Shown here piece after piece: positions 9,238 to 18,853 of a stretch of DNA of 64,000 nucleotides. Under the pieces are notes generated by a model. That model was not told the origin of the DNA, did not search any database, and worked only from the letters and a program-made list of their open reading frames with translations. Origin of the DNA: Flavobacterium sp. (lineage in GTDB: Bacteria > Bacteroidota > Bacteroidia > Flavobacteriales > Flavobacteriaceae); the NCBI GenBank assembly GCA_016787805.1, contig JAEUTY010000049.1, forward strand, positions 25,928-89,927, written 5' to 3'. A program made the position numbers and the translations under genes. Numbering within the stretch: position 1 is the first letter of the stretch; each line of letters opens with the position of its first letter.

Positions 9238-10386
9238 ATGAAAAAAATCCTTTCTTTACTATTTTTTATAGTTTCTCTTGCCTCTCAATCCCAAATCATA
9301 AAAGACACTATTTCGTCTAAAAGCTTACAAGAAAAGAGAGAAATTCTCATTTCATTGCCCGAAAATTTTGATAAAAATGCCAAAAAAACCTATCCTTTAT
9401 TGGTTTTGATGGATGGCGATTACTTGATGAATCCGTTTCACGGCGCACTCTCTTTTGGTAATTTTTGGGACGACTTACCCGAAATGATTATTGTCGGAAT
9501 CAGTCAAAACAAAAACGACGAACGTTTTGATGATTGTACGGTAAGTGAAGAAGGTTTACCTGAAGCCAAAGGTGCTCGTTTTTTTGAATTTATTGGCGGC
9601 GAAGTTTTATCGTATATGGAATCAAAATACGGAAACTCTCCATTCAAAATCATTGCAGGTCACGACGTTACTGCTGGGTTTTTGAATTTCTTCCTGTACA
9701 AAGACAATCCGCTTTTTAACGGATATATCTCAATTAGTCCTGAACTTTCAACCAATATGGATGCTAATGTTGCGAATCGATTGAGTATTCTTCAAAAAAA
9801 TGTCTTTTACTATTTGAGCGTTGCCGATGGCGATGTAAAAAAGATGAAAGAAGCTACCAAAGTGCTTCACGACAACATCAGCAGTATAAAAAATGATAAT
9901 TTATATTACAAATTTGATGAAGTACCAAATACATCACATTATTCGCTAGTTTTACACTCCATTCCCAAAGCTTTGTACCATTTTTTTGCTACTTACCAAC
10001 CCATTTCAACCTCAGAATTTCAGGAAAAAATTGTCAAAATGGAAGGAGGCTATGTTGATTATTTAAGAAACAAATACGAATTATGTGAAAAAACACTAGG
10101 TATAAAAGTTCCCGTTAGAATCAACGATTTCAGAGCCATTGAAGCTGCCATTGTAAAAAATAAGGCTACCAACGAATTCGAACAACTAGCACAAGTAGCC
10201 AATAAATATTACCCAAAAACCATGTTAGGCGAATACTATTTGGCCCGTTTTTATGAAGCCAACGAAGATTTCAAGCGTGCTGCAAAATCCTATCAAAACG
10301 CCTTTACCATGGAAGCCATTGGCGATTTAACCAAAGACATGATGTTAGAAAAAGCAGACGAACTTAGAACAAAGATTAAAAAATAA
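9238..10386 (+). CDS. Secreted alpha/beta-hydrolase (Fes/esterase D-like) with TPR-like C-terminus
   Basis: Exported serine-hydrolase-like protein. I place the start at the ATG at 9238, which opens a signal peptide (MKKILSLLFFIVSLASQSQ); a TTG further upstream would spoil it. The YPLLVLMDGDYLMNPF and MIIVGISQNKNDE blocks are those of the enterochelin esterase/S-formylglutathione hydrolase family. At the expected nucleophile elbow the sequence reads IAGHDVTAGF, without the usual GxSxG serine, so activity is uncertain. His near TSHYSLV fits the catalytic histidine. Residues after about 300 look like a helical TPR-type tail. Confidence 0.75.
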   Translation: MKKILSLLFFIVSLASQSQIIKDTISSKSLQEKREILISLPENFDKNAKKTYPLLVLMDGDYLMNPFHGALSFGNFWDDLPEMIIVGISQNKNDERFDDCTVSEEGLPEAKGARFFEFIGGEVLSYMESKYGNSPFKIIAGHDVTAGFLNFFLYKDNPLFNGYISISPELSTNMDANVANRLSILQKNVFYYLSVADGDVKKMKEATKVLHDNISSIKNDNLYYKFDEVPNTSHYSLVLHSIPKALYHFFATYQPISTSEFQEKIVKMEGGYVDYLRNKYELCEKTLGIKVPVRINDFRAIEAAIVKNKATNEFEQLAQVANKYYPKTMLGEYYLARFYEANEDFKRAAKSYQNAFTMEAIGDLTKDMMLEKADELRTKIKK

Positions 10387-10394
10387 GTTGGGTA

Positions 10395-11756
10395 ATGGCC
10401 AAAATAAAAACGTCCTTCTTTTGTCAGAATTGTGGAACGCAATACGCGCGTTGGCAAGGGCAATGTAATTCGTGTAAAGAATGGAATACCATTGTAGAAG
10501 AAATCATCCAAAAAGAAGAAAAAGTAGCTTGGAAAACTGAAACTACTTCGATAAAAAAAGCAACCAAACCACTTTTAATCAAAGAAATTGATGCCACTCA
10601 AGAAGTGCGAATGGATTCTACTGACGAAGAACTCAATCGTGTGTTAGGCGGCGGAATTGTTCCAGGCTCATTGATCCTTTTGGGCGGTGAACCTGGTATT
10701 GGAAAAAGCACATTACTACTTCAAATATCCTTAAAATTACCCTATAAAACCTTATACGTTTCGGGCGAAGAAAGTCAGAAGCAAATCAAAATGCGCGCCG
10801 AACGCATTAATCCCAATAGTGATCGTTGTTACATTTTAACGGAAACAAAAACACAAAATATCTTCCGTCAAATCCAAGAAATTGAACCTCAAATTGTGAT
10901 TATTGATTCAATTCAGACCTTGCATACTGATTATATCGAATCATCGGCAGGAAGTATTTCGCAAATTAGGGAAACTACTGCCGAACTCATCAAATTTGCC
11001 AAAGAAACCAATGTTCCTGTGATTTTGATTGGTCATATTACCAAAGACGGAACCATTGCTGGACCCAAAATTTTGGAACACATGGTCGACACCGTTTTGC
11101 AATTTGAAGGCGACAGAAATCACGTGTATCGCATTTTACGTTCACTCAAAAACCGTTTTGGTTCGACAGCTGAACTCGGAATTTATGAAATGTTAGGTTC
11201 AGGCTTACGCGAAGTTTCCAATCCTTCTGAAATTTTAATTTCCCACAAAAACGAAGAACTTTCGGGAACCGCAATTGCTTCAACTTTAGAAGGAATGCGC
11301 CCACTAATGATTGAAATTCAAGCTTTGGTTTCGACCGCCGTTTATGGAACACCACAACGAAGCACAACTGGCTACAATGCCAAACGACTCAACATGATTT
11401 TGGCTGTACTTGAAAAAAGAGCTGGTTTCCGATTGGGTGCCAAGGATGTTTTTTTGAATATTACAGGTGGAATTTCGGTGGATGATCCTGCCATTGATTT
11501 GGCTGTTGTAGCTGCTATTTTGTCGTCCAACGAAGATATTTCTATTGATAAAGGCTTTTGTTTTGCAGGAGAAGTTGGTCTTTCGGGCGAAATTCGTCCA
11601 GTTAATCGTGTGGATCAACGCATTCAAGAAGCAGAAAAATTGGGTTTTTCTACCATTTTTGTTTCCAAATACAATAAGATTTCAATAAAAAATCCGTTAA
11701 TAGAAATAAAACTTGTCGCTAAAATTGAAGATGTGGCAAGCGAATTATTTGGATAA
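10395..11756 (+). CDS. radA: DNA repair protein RadA
   Basis: RecA-like branch-migration helicase for recombinational repair. The N-terminal zinc finger has Cys10, Cys13, Cys24 and Cys27. Walker A is GGEPGIGKST (about residues 96-105), Walker B VVIIDSIQT, and the RadA-specific KNRFG motif is in SLKNRFGSTAELG. The C-terminal Lon-like domain holds DVFLNITGGISVDDPAIDLA. At 453 residues it is full length. It starts 8 bp after the esterase gene. Confidence 0.97.
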   Translation: MAKIKTSFFCQNCGTQYARWQGQCNSCKEWNTIVEEIIQKEEKVAWKTETTSIKKATKPLLIKEIDATQEVRMDSTDEELNRVLGGGIVPGSLILLGGEPGIGKSTLLLQISLKLPYKTLYVSGEESQKQIKMRAERINPNSDRCYILTETKTQNIFRQIQEIEPQIVIIDSIQTLHTDYIESSAGSISQIRETTAELIKFAKETNVPVILIGHITKDGTIAGPKILEHMVDTVLQFEGDRNHVYRILRSLKNRFGSTAELGIYEMLGSGLREVSNPSEILISHKNEELSGTAIASTLEGMRPLMIEIQALVSTAVYGTPQRSTTGYNAKRLNMILAVLEKRAGFRLGAKDVFLNITGGISVDDPAIDLAVVAAILSSNEDISIDKGFCFAGEVGLSGEIRPVNRVDQRIQEAEKLGFSTIFVSKYNKISIKNPLIEIKLVAKIEDVASELFG

Positions 11757-11773
11757 CTTTCAAAACCCTAAAA

Positions 11774-12238
11774 ATGAAAAAAATTACCTTGTTATTGTTC
11801 GGATGTTTCTTTTTGCTTATTTCTTGCAACCAATCGGATTTGTATCACAAAATATACACCGACTTTGACACTAATCGCTGGTTGGAAAAAGACACCAAAA
11901 CATTTGAATTTACTATCGATGACACGACTAAATCATACAATATTAATTTTATTTTTAGTCATGTGTATGATTATCAATTCAAAAGCGTCCCCATTCAAAT
12001 TGCCATTACTGATCCGTCTGGAAAAGATGAAAAACAAAGCATCGATTTACAAATAAAAGACGATTCAGGCAAACAATTGGCCGATTGTAGCGGTGATGTT
12101 TGTGATCTTTTCTATCATTTAAAGGGAAAAACACCTCTTCAAAAAGGAAACTACAAAGTAGTAATTTCGCATTCTTTTGAAGGACCTTATTTACCGAATG
12201 TTTTGGGCGTTGGCCTTAGTGTAAGCGAAGTAAAATAG
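11774..12238 (+). CDS. GldH-like gliding motility lipoprotein
   Basis: Small lipoprotein (154 residues) with signal MKKITLLLFGCFFLLISC and lipobox LISC. The mature part resembles GldH, the lipoprotein needed for flavobacterial gliding and type IX secretion: an early W-x-K/E segment, YNINFIFSH, IAITDPSGKDEKQSIDLQI, and a closing VLGVGLSVSEVK. It follows radA by 17 bp. The match is from memory of the family pattern, so it could be the true gldH or a paralogue. Confidence 0.55.
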   Translation: MKKITLLLFGCFFLLISCNQSDLYHKIYTDFDTNRWLEKDTKTFEFTIDDTTKSYNINFIFSHVYDYQFKSVPIQIAITDPSGKDEKQSIDLQIKDDSGKQLADCSGDVCDLFYHLKGKTPLQKGNYKVVISHSFEGPYLPNVLGVGLSVSEVK

Positions 12239-12266
12239 CACAATTATATTCTTTTTTTGCATCACA

Positions 12267-12301
12267 AAATGCTTTATATTTACATTTTAAGTAAAGCATT
12301 T
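12267..12301. promoter_or_regulatory. Perfect 10-bp inverted repeat just before a start codon
   Basis: AAATGCTTTA (12267-12276) and TAAAGCATTT (12292-12301) are exact reverse complements around a 15-nt AT-rich loop, ending 2 bp before the ATG at 12304. It is not followed by a T run, so it looks more like an operator or a structure covering the ribosome landing site than a terminator. Confidence 0.45.
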
Positions 12302-12303
12302 GT

Positions 12304-12720
12304 ATGTCTTCAACCGATTCAAATACCGAAGTTTTAGTGGGCGAACCTAATTTGTTGCTCAGTTATCTTTATCCTAAAAAGGTATCACCTGAATGGATTG
12401 AAAAATACCAAAATGCAGTTCGAATTTTAAATTTACCTTTAAACGATCAAGAATTATCAATCCTTCGATTTGCGATACAACACCCAAACTTAATTTCGTT
12501 TATTGATGGCGGTTTGTCGTTGTTTAAACCACAAAGTAATTTAAAAAAACGCTTTGTTGTTGCGACTTCCATTGTAGAAAGTGCACCACAGTCTTTCGAT
12601 TTATTTTTAAATTCGGATGCAATAAAGTTTCCGAAATGGCGACTTTTTCAACTCGGAATTCAAACAGTTTTTACACTTTCGATGGCTTATTTATTATTCA
12701 ATTTGAAAAGATGGAAATAA
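12304..12720 (+). CDS. Hypothetical protein preceding a GMC-type oxidoreductase
   Basis: 138 residues, not recognised. The body is helical (DQELSILRFAIQHPNLISF) and the end is hydrophobic (FQLGIQTVFTLSMAYLLFNL) followed by basic residues, which suggests one C-terminal membrane helix. Its stop codon overlaps the start of the oxidoreductase gene (ATGGAAATAA), so the two are translationally coupled. By position it could be a small or anchoring subunit of the dehydrogenase, as gluconate-dehydrogenase subunit 3 is in other systems, but I see no sequence match to that family. Confidence 0.75.
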   Translation: MSSTDSNTEVLVGEPNLLLSYLYPKKVSPEWIEKYQNAVRILNLPLNDQELSILRFAIQHPNLISFIDGGLSLFKPQSNLKKRFVVATSIVESAPQSFDLFLNSDAIKFPKWRLFQLGIQTVFTLSMAYLLFNLKRWK

Positions 12721-14318
12721 ACGAGTACATAGTAGTGGGTTCTGGATTTTGTGGCGTTATGGCGGCCAAAACACTCCTTGAGGCTGGCGTAAAAGTACGT
12801 ATGCTAGATGTTGGTATTTCTTCTAAAATTGAAGCAACTTCAACTGAAAACTCTTTCATCAACATTCGAAAAAACGATCCTAATCAATCGGATTTTTTGA
12901 TTGGAAAAGAGTTTGAAGCATTGGCCAATTTACTCCAAAAAAATCCTATTCACCTTACACCCAATCGGTCATTTATCACCGAAAAAGTAACCCAATTGCT
13001 TCAATGGAAATCGGGTGAATTTGTACCAACAGAATCACTTGCCAAAGGCGGACTCGGAAATGGTTGGGGTTTGGGCAGTTTTGTGTATTCTGACAACGAA
13101 CTAAAAGAAACTGGTTTGGATGTTGTGGAAATGAAAAAAGCGTACCAATGGGTTTCGAAACACATCGGAATTTGTGGAGCAAATGATAACTCATATACTA
13201 CAGCAACTGGAAACTTATTTGAACTTCAAAAACCCATTCGGCTCGATTTTAATGGAGAAACCTTGTATAAAAATGCCTTGAAACAGCAAGAAAAATTAGA
13301 AGAGAACGGATTTGTTGTAGGACGAACACCTTTAGCAATCAGTACAGAAAATGACCTGAACGGAAAAATTCATCAGGAAGACGATTTGGATTTTTATTCC
13401 GTTGGGGCTTCTTCGGCTTATCGCCCGCAAGTGACGTTGAATGAGCTGTATCAAAATCCAAACTTTCAGTATCAAAACCATCAATTGGTAATGGATTTTA
13501 AGGAAATAAATAACCAAATTATTCAAGTCAATACGTTGGATATTTCATCGAATGAAAAAAAAGTATTTTACACCCAAAAGCTCTTACTTTCGGCTGGAAC
13601 GTTGGCTACAGCACGGATTATTATGCGTTCGTTAGCTTTAGAAAAATTGCCTATTATTTGCAATCCTTACACTTACATTCCCTCATTGCAAATCAAACAT
13701 TTAGGCGCAAAAAACACCAACTATCAAACGGGTTTGGCGCAATTGAGTTTGTATTATGACGCTCAAAAAACCCAGACCAACATTGCCATGGGTTCGCTGT
13801 ATTCGTATCGATCACTCATGGGATTTCGTTTGTTGCATCAATTTCCAATGGACACTAAAAACGGAATGAAATTATTAAAATTAATACAACCTGCGCTTAA
13901 TATTACAGGCGTTTTTCATCCTGAATATGGGTCGGAAAACAAATTCATCGAACGCATTTTCGACTCTAATTCGCCCACCAATGACAGCATGAAAAGCCGT
14001 TATATTTTATCTGAAAAAGAAGAAAAAACCATTCGGCAAACGGAAAAAGCCTTTAAAAAAACCCTACAAACCTTGGGAACTATTCCGCTTAAATTGCAAC
14101 AAAATCACCACGGTTCAAGTATTCATTATGGTGGAACAATGCCTTATCATCAACAAAACTCAAAAGCTTCACTAGCAAAAAACGGCTTGCTCACAGGTTT
14201 TAAAAATGTATTTGTTACTGATGGCTCAGGATTTCAATTTTTATCTGGAAAAGGATTAACTTTAACCCTGATGGCACATTCACATTTAATAGCAAAAAAT
14301 GCCTTACGAAACGACTAA
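12711..14318 (+). CDS. FAD-dependent GMC-type oxidoreductase
   Basis: Flavoprotein dehydrogenase or oxidase of the glucose-methanol-choline type; substrate unknown. I start it at the ATG at 12711, overlapping the upstream stop, because the dinucleotide-binding motif VVGSGFCGVMAAKTLLEAG then begins at residue 8. GGLGNGWGLGSF, a second flavin contact, and the C-terminal NVFVTDGSGFQFLSGKG block agree with the family. A HHGSSIHYGG segment near residue 465 may supply the active-site His. 535 residues. It is followed by an epimerase that overlaps its end by 20 bp. Confidence 0.75.
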   Translation: MEINEYIVVGSGFCGVMAAKTLLEAGVKVRMLDVGISSKIEATSTENSFINIRKNDPNQSDFLIGKEFEALANLLQKNPIHLTPNRSFITEKVTQLLQWKSGEFVPTESLAKGGLGNGWGLGSFVYSDNELKETGLDVVEMKKAYQWVSKHIGICGANDNSYTTATGNLFELQKPIRLDFNGETLYKNALKQQEKLEENGFVVGRTPLAISTENDLNGKIHQEDDLDFYSVGASSAYRPQVTLNELYQNPNFQYQNHQLVMDFKEINNQIIQVNTLDISSNEKKVFYTQKLLLSAGTLATARIIMRSLALEKLPIICNPYTYIPSLQIKHLGAKNTNYQTGLAQLSLYYDAQKTQTNIAMGSLYSYRSLMGFRLLHQFPMDTKNGMKLLKLIQPALNITGVFHPEYGSENKFIERIFDSNSPTNDSMKSRYILSEKEEKTIRQTEKAFKKTLQTLGTIPLKLQQNHHGSSIHYGGTMPYHQQNSKASLAKNGLLTGFKNVFVTDGSGFQFLSGKGLTLTLMAHSHLIAKNALRND

Positions 14319-15153
14319 ACATATTGTCATTACAGGCGCAAACGGCAGCATTGGTTCGGCTTTAACACGTTATTTTAGCCAAAGAAACTATACGGTGACA
14401 GCTTTGGTCCGTAAAAAACCAAATAATCCCATTGAAAACGTAGATTATCAGTCATACGAATTGGAATCGAACGCCGAAATGCCCTATTTAACTAGTAATT
14501 CTGTTGTGATACACTGCGCGTATTCTAAAACGAAAACCCAACCCGACAGCAATATTTTAGCGGCAAATCATCTACTGAATGAAGCTCGAAAAAGAAAGGT
14601 TTCCCAATGCATTTTCTTGTCGAGTATTTCGGTTTTATCGACATCTGCATCGTATTATTCAGAGCAAAAAAAAGCCATTGAACAATTATTTAACGCCGGA
14701 AACGATTTGATTCTTCGTCCGAGTTTGGTTTTGGGAAAAGGCGGGCTTTTTGAACAAACACTACAGACACTTCAAAAAAGCAGATTTCTTCCTTTGATTA
14801 ACGGCGGCAATCAACCGATTTATTATGTTGGAATGCACGATTTGGTTCGCTATGTCGAAGAGAGTATTACCAACGATTTGAAAGGAATTCACACCATTAC
14901 AAATCCGACACCAATTGACTATAAAAATTTTTATACCTCGATTGCTCAACAACTTGGTTTTAAAATAACACCTATTCAGGTTCCTTTATTTCTGATGAAA
15001 ACAGCTGTTTTCTTGAATTCTTTTTTACCCAGACCTTTTATAACTAAAGACAATTTGAAAGGCTTGCTCCAATCACCAACTTTAGAAATAGATAAGACTG
15101 CTGCTTTTGAATACCAATCGTTGGAAGCAATTTTAACTAATTTCAAGCGGTAA
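14299..15153 (+). CDS. NAD-dependent epimerase/dehydratase (extended SDR)
   Basis: Rossmann-fold sugar-nucleotide or steroid-type epimerase/dehydratase. The NAD motif is VITGANGSIGSAL, near residue 10. The family Tyr-x3-Lys appears as YYSEQKKAIEQLF with a Ser (SSISVLS) upstream, giving a plausible S-Y-K triad. 284 residues. It overlaps the GMC gene by 20 bp at its start and the convergent carbamoyltransferase by 21 bp at its end. It is likely part of a modification pathway with the GMC enzyme; substrate unknown. Confidence 0.8.
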   Translation: MPYETTKHIVITGANGSIGSALTRYFSQRNYTVTALVRKKPNNPIENVDYQSYELESNAEMPYLTSNSVVIHCAYSKTKTQPDSNILAANHLLNEARKRKVSQCIFLSSISVLSTSASYYSEQKKAIEQLFNAGNDLILRPSLVLGKGGLFEQTLQTLQKSRFLPLINGGNQPIYYVGMHDLVRYVEESITNDLKGIHTITNPTPIDYKNFYTSIAQQLGFKITPIQVPLFLMKTAVFLNSFLPRPFITKDNLKGLLQSPTLEIDKTAAFEYQSLEAILTNFKR

Positions 15154-16881
15154 ACCTTTGCTCACCAAGAAATTTCCCATCACCAAATAATCCAAATCGG
15201 AATGTACAAACGAATGTACAGCGTCTTTTGGCGAACACACAATGGGTTCGGCTTTGATGTTAAACGATGTGTTCAAAACCACTGGATGACCCGTTAACAT
15301 CTTGAATTCATTGAGTAACTTACGCATATTCGGATTTTCCTTTTCGTTGACCGTTTGTATTCGAACCGTGCCGTCAACATGTGTAATCGCGGGCATGAGT
15401 TGTTGGTATTCTTTTTTCACACCATACACCAAAAGCATATACGGATTGGGCAAATCGTGGGTAAAATAATTTCCGCATTCTTCTTCATTGACAATCGCGG
15501 CAAAAGGTCGGAAAGGTTCTCTGAATTTGATGCGATTGTTAATCGTATCTTTCATGTCTTTGGGAAACGGACTGGCCAAAATACTTCGATTACCTAACGC
15601 ACGCGGACCGTATTCCATAGCACCCTGAAACCAACCAATAATGTAATTTTGATGTAAAATTTTGGCCGTTGTCGAGTAGATCTTCTCGCCCAAATCAATG
15701 TAATTCAATTGACTTTTTTGCAATTCTTTTTCGTATTCTTCACGCGAATAATTGTTACCAAGAAAAGCCGTTTCCATGACAAACTTTCGCTCTCTTTTTA
15801 AAATTTGATGATTGTAATAAAAAGCACTTCCCAACGACGTTCCCGAATCGCCAGCGGCGGGTTGAATAAAAATATTTTTGAACAAACCCGATTGCACTAA
15901 TTTTCCGTTGGCGACACTATTTAAAGCCACACCGCCAGCCAAACAAATGTTCTCGGATTGCGTTACTTTTTTGAGGTACGTTCCCATGTGAAGGAATAAT
16001 TCTTCCACAATTCGTTGTGCACTGGCCGCCAAATCCATTTGCTCTTGGTTCCAATTTCCCGTTCCTATTTTGGAAGACCCGAATAAATCGGTGAATTTTT
16101 TGCTCACGCCGCTTTTACGCGAATAATGGTAACTAAAATACGACATGTCAAAACGGTATTTTCCGTTATCTTCAAACGTAAACAAACTTCGCAGTTGGTT
16201 ATAAATCTCGCCATTCGGATTTCCGAAAGAAGCCAAAGCCATCAATTTTCCTGGACCTTCGATCAGTTTGAATCCCAAATGCATTGAAATGGCTTGGTAG
16301 AAAGCGCCCAACGAGTACGGCGTGTTAATCGTGGCTATTTTTTGGATGGAATTTCCTTTTCCGTGTGCCAACATTGTCGTGGCCCACTCGCCTGCACCAT
16401 CAATGGTTAAAATGGCTGCCTCATCAAATTTTGAAGGGAAAAAAGTACTCGCAGCATGGCACAAATGATGTTCGATATAATGAAATTGAAACTTTGCCTT
16501 TTTCCCATCAGAGAAACTAGTTCGGATTCGATTAGGAACACCATACATATCTTTAATATAATTGAGCATCCCGAGGTTTTCTTCTACTTCAAAATGGCGT
16601 TGTTCGCGAAGCAATTGCGGCACTTTATCAAAAAACTTGAAGAAATAAACGGGAATGTTTTTTATCGTGATACTCGGTTTCCAAAAGAAAGAAATGTGAT
16701 CAATATCGGCAATGGAAATTTGAGCAAAATCCAAACAGGCTTGAATGGATTTCATCGGAAATTGACCATCGTGTTTTTTTCGGGTCAATCGTTCTTCTTC
16801 AACTGCAAAAACCAAGATATCATCTATGATAAGTGAAGCTGAAGAATCGTGACCAAAAGCGTTTATTCCTAAAATAATCAT
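15133..16881 (-). CDS. Carbamoyltransferase (NodU/TobZ family)
   Basis: Transfers a carbamoyl group from carbamoyl phosphate through carbamoyl-AMP to a hydroxyl of a sugar or natural product. The opening MIILGINAFGHDSSASLIID, HHLCHAASTFFPS with metal-binding histidines, ILTIDGAGEWATT, and the C-terminal MEYGPRALGNRSILASP block are family hallmarks. 582 residues, full length. It overlaps the upstream TPR membrane protein gene by 4 bp, so it is the last gene of the M28-GT2-DUF2304-TPR operon. It probably carbamoylates a surface glycan. Confidence 0.9.
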   Translation of the reverse strand: MIILGINAFGHDSSASLIIDDILVFAVEEERLTRKKHDGQFPMKSIQACLDFAQISIADIDHISFFWKPSITIKNIPVYFFKFFDKVPQLLREQRHFEVEENLGMLNYIKDMYGVPNRIRTSFSDGKKAKFQFHYIEHHLCHAASTFFPSKFDEAAILTIDGAGEWATTMLAHGKGNSIQKIATINTPYSLGAFYQAISMHLGFKLIEGPGKLMALASFGNPNGEIYNQLRSLFTFEDNGKYRFDMSYFSYHYSRKSGVSKKFTDLFGSSKIGTGNWNQEQMDLAASAQRIVEELFLHMGTYLKKVTQSENICLAGGVALNSVANGKLVQSGLFKNIFIQPAAGDSGTSLGSAFYYNHQILKRERKFVMETAFLGNNYSREEYEKELQKSQLNYIDLGEKIYSTTAKILHQNYIIGWFQGAMEYGPRALGNRSILASPFPKDMKDTINNRIKFREPFRPFAAIVNEEECGNYFTHDLPNPYMLLVYGVKKEYQQLMPAITHVDGTVRIQTVNEKENPNMRKLLNEFKMLTGHPVVLNTSFNIKAEPIVCSPKDAVHSFVHSDLDYLVMGNFLVSKGLPLEIS

Positions 16882-18842
16882 GGCTGTTGTTTTTGTTGTT
16901 GTAAGGCGTAGGCTAGATTTTGCTTCAAATAGGAATTATTTGGGTTAATCGAAATGCCCTTTTTACCGGCTTCGATTGCTTTGTCCCAATTTTTGAGTTC
17001 AATGTAAGCCGAACAAATGTTGTTGTACGCCAAATCGTAATCAGGCTTTAATTGGAGCGCATTATAACAAGCTTCTATGCATTTGTCAAACTGTTTGTTG
17101 TTGTAATATTGAAGGCTCAAATTGAGGTAATTTTCATGGTTCGGATTATTTTTAACCATTGCTGCGGCTTTCTCCAATTCGTTGGTATAAAAATTTCCTC
17201 CTTTGGAGGCTAACTGTTCCATCGTCGCTTTCAATTTGAGTAAATCGTTGTGTTTGGGGCTCAACATAAGGCCTTTTTCAAGATACTGATTCGCCTCGTT
17301 GATTCGGTTTCTACGGTATAAAAAATCAGCATAATAATAATAGCCTTCGGGCAAAATTGGGTCAATTGCTATTGCTTTTTTGAAATGAATTTCAGCTTCT
17401 TCATAGGCATTTTGCGTGTTCTTCAGTATGGCAATATTGATTAATGCATATGGATACTCAGGCCAAAGTTGAATAGCTTTGGTAAATGCTTTTTCTGCTT
17501 CTGTAAAGCTACCTCGTTCCATCAAAGCCAATCCATAATTCATCCAAGCTCTGCCGTTAAGCGGTGCATTGACGGTCGCATCTTTCCAGATAGATTCGGG
17601 TGAATGCCATTTCGAATTGTGTTGGTAGGTAGCCCTAGCGTGCAAGACCAAAACCAAAGGAATTCCCATTAAAAACAGAAGCTTAAATTTGGAATGATAG
17701 CGATTATATAAATAGGTTATTCCGTAGGCGAAAGCTATAAACAAACCTATGTATCCAAAAAAAGGTCGGTGATCGTTAAGCACTTCAGCCAAGGGAATAA
17801 AACTTGATGTAGGCAAAAGTGCAATCAGAAACCAAAGTATACCAAAGGCAATTGGAGCATGGTTTTGGGAAGTTTTAAAGGCCACGTAAAGTAGCCCAAA
17901 CAAAAAGGCAAACCCAATGATGACCCGATCGTCGAAAACACGCGTAACTATTGTCCAATCTGAATCGATAACCAAATTGGCAGGAAGTATAAAATTATTA
18001 AAATAATGCAAAATCACGTACGGTTGCGATAGCGCATAATGTAGCACATCGGACGAGCCAGAGCTCCAAAGCGAAGGCGTCATTTTTCTTGAAAAAACTA
18101 TCAATACCAAAGAGAGTAGCAAGGGAGCAGTGCATTGACCAATTACTTGCAGGAGTATTCCCTTTTGGCTGGTAAAGACTTCTTTGAGCGAAACCTTTTG
18201 TTCAAATAGGATTTTATAAACAATAAGAAGTCCTACAAACATGATGGTTGGTTCCTTTACTGAAAAACCAACAACTACTGGAACCATGTACAGGTAAAAT
18301 TTTTGCCATTTGGGAAAATATAAATAAAGGCAAAAAGCACTAACGACCATCAAGGTTGAGAAGGAATCTGCGCGTTGGATAATGTAATTGATTGTAGCAC
18401 TGTTGGCGGTGTGTAGCCAAAACCAGAGCGTTACTAATAAACTTGTTGTAATAGCCGTTTTGGGAGTAAAGTAATGAGCCAATATTTTTTTTACAAAAGC
18501 AAACAAAACCAATCCCAGTACTATAAATGATATAAAAATAGAAATATGATAGTACAACGGATTCGGGTTGGTTTCGCCTCCTATCCAATAGTCAATAGCA
18601 TTTAATGTCGTTAATCCAGGGCGATAGGCCTGATTGGCTGGGAGTGAACTTATGGTGGATGCATCTGAAAAAAAAGTTGAGATGTTATGGATATCTCGGA
18701 TGTAGAGATTATTTACAATGGTATGATTGTCGTCAAACTCGAATGGATTGGTAAAATGATTTGAATATGTCACCAATGCGATTCCAATGGCAATACCAAA
18801 AAACAATAATTGTTTGGGTTTTGATAGTGTATTTTCAATCAT
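16878..18842 (-). CDS. Polytopic membrane protein with C-terminal TPR repeats (TMTC-like)
   Basis: The N-terminal 400 residues hold about ten membrane helices, with an acidic DDNHT motif in the first loop (FEFDDNHTIVNN), as in lipid-sugar-dependent glycosyltransferases of the TMTC type. Residues from about 425 to the end are tandem TPR units (AWMNYGLALMERGSFTEAEK and later copies). 654 residues. It lies 11 bp after DUF2304 and overlaps the carbamoyltransferase by 4 bp. It is likely a glycosyltransferase using a polyprenyl-phosphate sugar supplied by the GT2 gene; the acceptor is unknown. Confidence 0.75.
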   Translation of the reverse strand: MIENTLSKPKQLLFFGIAIGIALVTYSNHFTNPFEFDDNHTIVNNLYIRDIHNISTFFSDASTISSLPANQAYRPGLTTLNAIDYWIGGETNPNPLYYHISIFISFIVLGLVLFAFVKKILAHYFTPKTAITTSLLVTLWFWLHTANSATINYIIQRADSFSTLMVVSAFCLYLYFPKWQKFYLYMVPVVVGFSVKEPTIMFVGLLIVYKILFEQKVSLKEVFTSQKGILLQVIGQCTAPLLLSLVLIVFSRKMTPSLWSSGSSDVLHYALSQPYVILHYFNNFILPANLVIDSDWTIVTRVFDDRVIIGFAFLFGLLYVAFKTSQNHAPIAFGILWFLIALLPTSSFIPLAEVLNDHRPFFGYIGLFIAFAYGITYLYNRYHSKFKLLFLMGIPLVLVLHARATYQHNSKWHSPESIWKDATVNAPLNGRAWMNYGLALMERGSFTEAEKAFTKAIQLWPEYPYALINIAILKNTQNAYEEAEIHFKKAIAIDPILPEGYYYYADFLYRRNRINEANQYLEKGLMLSPKHNDLLKLKATMEQLASKGGNFYTNELEKAAAMVKNNPNHENYLNLSLQYYNNKQFDKCIEACYNALQLKPDYDLAYNNICSAYIELKNWDKAIEAGKKGISINPNNSYLKQNLAYALQQQKQQP

Positions 18843-18853
18843 AATGTAAAGAA

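Noticed and set aside
12636-12710. Upstream extension of the GMC oxidoreductase frame
   Set aside because: It runs through the coding end of the preceding gene; the FAD motif sits properly after the ATG at 12711.
16456-16836. 126-codon plus-strand frame
   Set aside because: Antisense to the well-conserved carbamoyltransferase N-terminus.
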